NCBI GenBank assembly: GCA_000509225.1
Contig: BAOK01000001.1
Location: 1,888,245 to 1,952,244, forward strand
Length of the DNA stretch: 64,000 nt
Source of the DNA: Parvibaculaceae bacterium Mf 1.05b.01
GTDB taxonomy: Bacteria > Pseudomonadota > Alphaproteobacteria > Parvibaculales > Parvibaculaceae
Direction of reading: 5' to 3'
Position 1 is the stretch's first letter. The number at the start of each line of letters is the position of its first letter. A program made the translations under genes and the position numbers. The notes under the pieces are model-generated. The model saw nothing but the letters and a program-made list of their open reading frames with translations. It was not told the DNA's origin and made no database searches. Shown piece after piece: positions 63,135 through 64,000 of the stretch.

Positions 63135-64000
63135 TGGATCTCAGTTTCAGCGCTGCAGATGAAAAATTCCGGCTCGAGGTTAGAGAGTTTTTCGCCAGTG
63201 AATATCCAGCCGATATTCTCGCCAAGGTACAAAACGGACAACAGCTCAATAAAGCTGACTATCAACGCTCCGAAGCCGCCCTCAATGACAAAGGCTGGGT
63301 TGCTGTCAACTGGCCGCAAGAGTATGGCGGCACCGGCTGGACAGCGACGCAGAAGTTTATCTTTGATGATGAGCTGGAACGCGCAGGCGCGCCAAACGTG
63401 ATCCCTATGGGTCTGCTCTATGTGGCCCCGGTCATCTACACGTTTGGGTCCGACGAGCAGAAGAAGCGCTGGTTGCCCGACATTCTGGCCAGCCGGACAT
63501 TCTGGGGCCAGGGCTATTCCGAACCTGAATCCGGGTCTGACCTTGCCTCTCTTCAGTGCAAGGCAGAGCGGGATGGCGATGATTACATCGTCAACGGCAC
63601 CAAGATCTGGACGAGCCAGGGACACTATGCGGACTGGTTCTTCTGTCTCGTGCGCACTGACAATAGCGGCAAGAAACAGGAAGGCATTTCCTTCCTATGC
63701 ATGGATGCAAACACGCCGGGTATCACGGTCTACCCGATCATCACGATTGATGGCAGCCATTATCTCAACCGCATCGAGTTCGACAATGTGCGGGTGCCGG
63801 CTGAAAACCTGATCGGTGAAGAAGGCATGGGCTGGACCTATTCAAAGTATCTTTTGTCCAATGAACGCACGTCCTACGCACACATTGCGGGCAAGCGGGC
63901 TGACATTGCGCGGCTCAAAGAGATCGCGGGAACCATTCAATCTGGCAACCGATCTTTGATGGACGACCCAGCATTTGCCAACAAACTCGCGGAGGTTGAG
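63135..64000 (+). CDS. Acyl-CoA dehydrogenase, 3' end outside the window
   Basis: The first 288 residues of an acyl-CoA dehydrogenase are present. They have the N-terminal helical domain (WVAVNWPQEYGGTG), the FAD/substrate loop (GQGYSEPESGSDLASLQ) and WTSQGHYADW. The gene runs off the right end, so the catalytic Glu region and chain-length class cannot be judged. The middle domain and AHIAGKRADI resemble large-substrate members. Confidence 0.88.

Noticed and set aside
1-64000. CRISPR arrays, rRNA genes or toxin-antitoxin pairs.
   Set aside because: I saw no regularly spaced repeats, rRNA sequence or recognisable toxin-antitoxin genes.

Overview
The window looks like an alphaproteobacterial chromosome carrying a large block of transferred metal-resistance and defence DNA. 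The lineage evidence is a tRNA-His with U at -1, G1.U72 and A73 (46907-46983), a histidine tRNA type known from a large alphaproteobacterial clade. The housekeeping genes at 47-64 kb agree: a PleC/DivJ-like PAS histidine kinase, bifunctional MnmC, and small proteins resembling DUF6324 and DUF6460. I cannot name the genus; Parvibaculum/Hyphomonas-like marine relatives are a guess.

Layout. 1-6.1 kb is a copper locus: the 3' end of copA, copB, four small periplasmic or membrane copper proteins, a Cu(I) P-type ATPase and a CueR-type regulator, with two divergent CueR-type promoters. 6.1-10.8 kb holds an APC permease and a mercury operon (merR | merT-merP-merF-merA plus one membrane gene); merF and the last gene are frameshifted. 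10.8-17.2 kb is a Cus-type Cu(I)/Ag(I) efflux operon whose pump keeps the three-methionine relay. 17.8-20.5 kb has an epoxide-hydrolase-like protein, a sterol desaturase-like protein and an AraC regulator. 20.9-26.1 kb is an HAE3/MmpL export operon with a LolA-like protein and an outer-membrane protein behind a perfect palindrome. 26.3-30.1 kb has a Met-rich multicopper oxidase, an atypical CDF transporter, a Zn/Cd/Pb-type MerR regulator and lspA. 30.2-37.7 kb is a divalent-cation CzcCBA operon ending in a TPR protein.

37.8-46.9 kb looks A+T-richer by eye and resembles a small defence island. It has a decayed IS3-family insertion sequence, a DUF6998-like protein, a TerB-like/BRCT protein behind a perfect palindrome, and a 1587-residue DUF4011-helicase-nuclease-DUF3320 protein of the Hhe antiviral type. 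A 163-nt run of five hairpins leads into a small membrane-protein gene, and short direct repeats lie beside the 3' end of the tRNA. No integrase is visible.

47-64 kb is ordinary chromosome: Na+-dependent transporter, haloalkane-dehalogenase-like hydrolase, sensor kinase, acetoacetyl-CoA synthetase, ABC exporter, AsmA, cupin, SDR, MnmC and a partial acyl-CoA dehydrogenase.

How it works together: three MerR-family sensors (Cu, Hg, Zn/Cd/Pb) each sit on a 19-bp-spacer promoter. They control cytoplasmic export or detoxification (P-type ATPase, MerA, CDF), trans-envelope efflux (Cus, Czc) and periplasmic oxidation or sequestration (CopA, the second multicopper oxidase, cupredoxin and small His/Met/Cys-rich secreted proteins).
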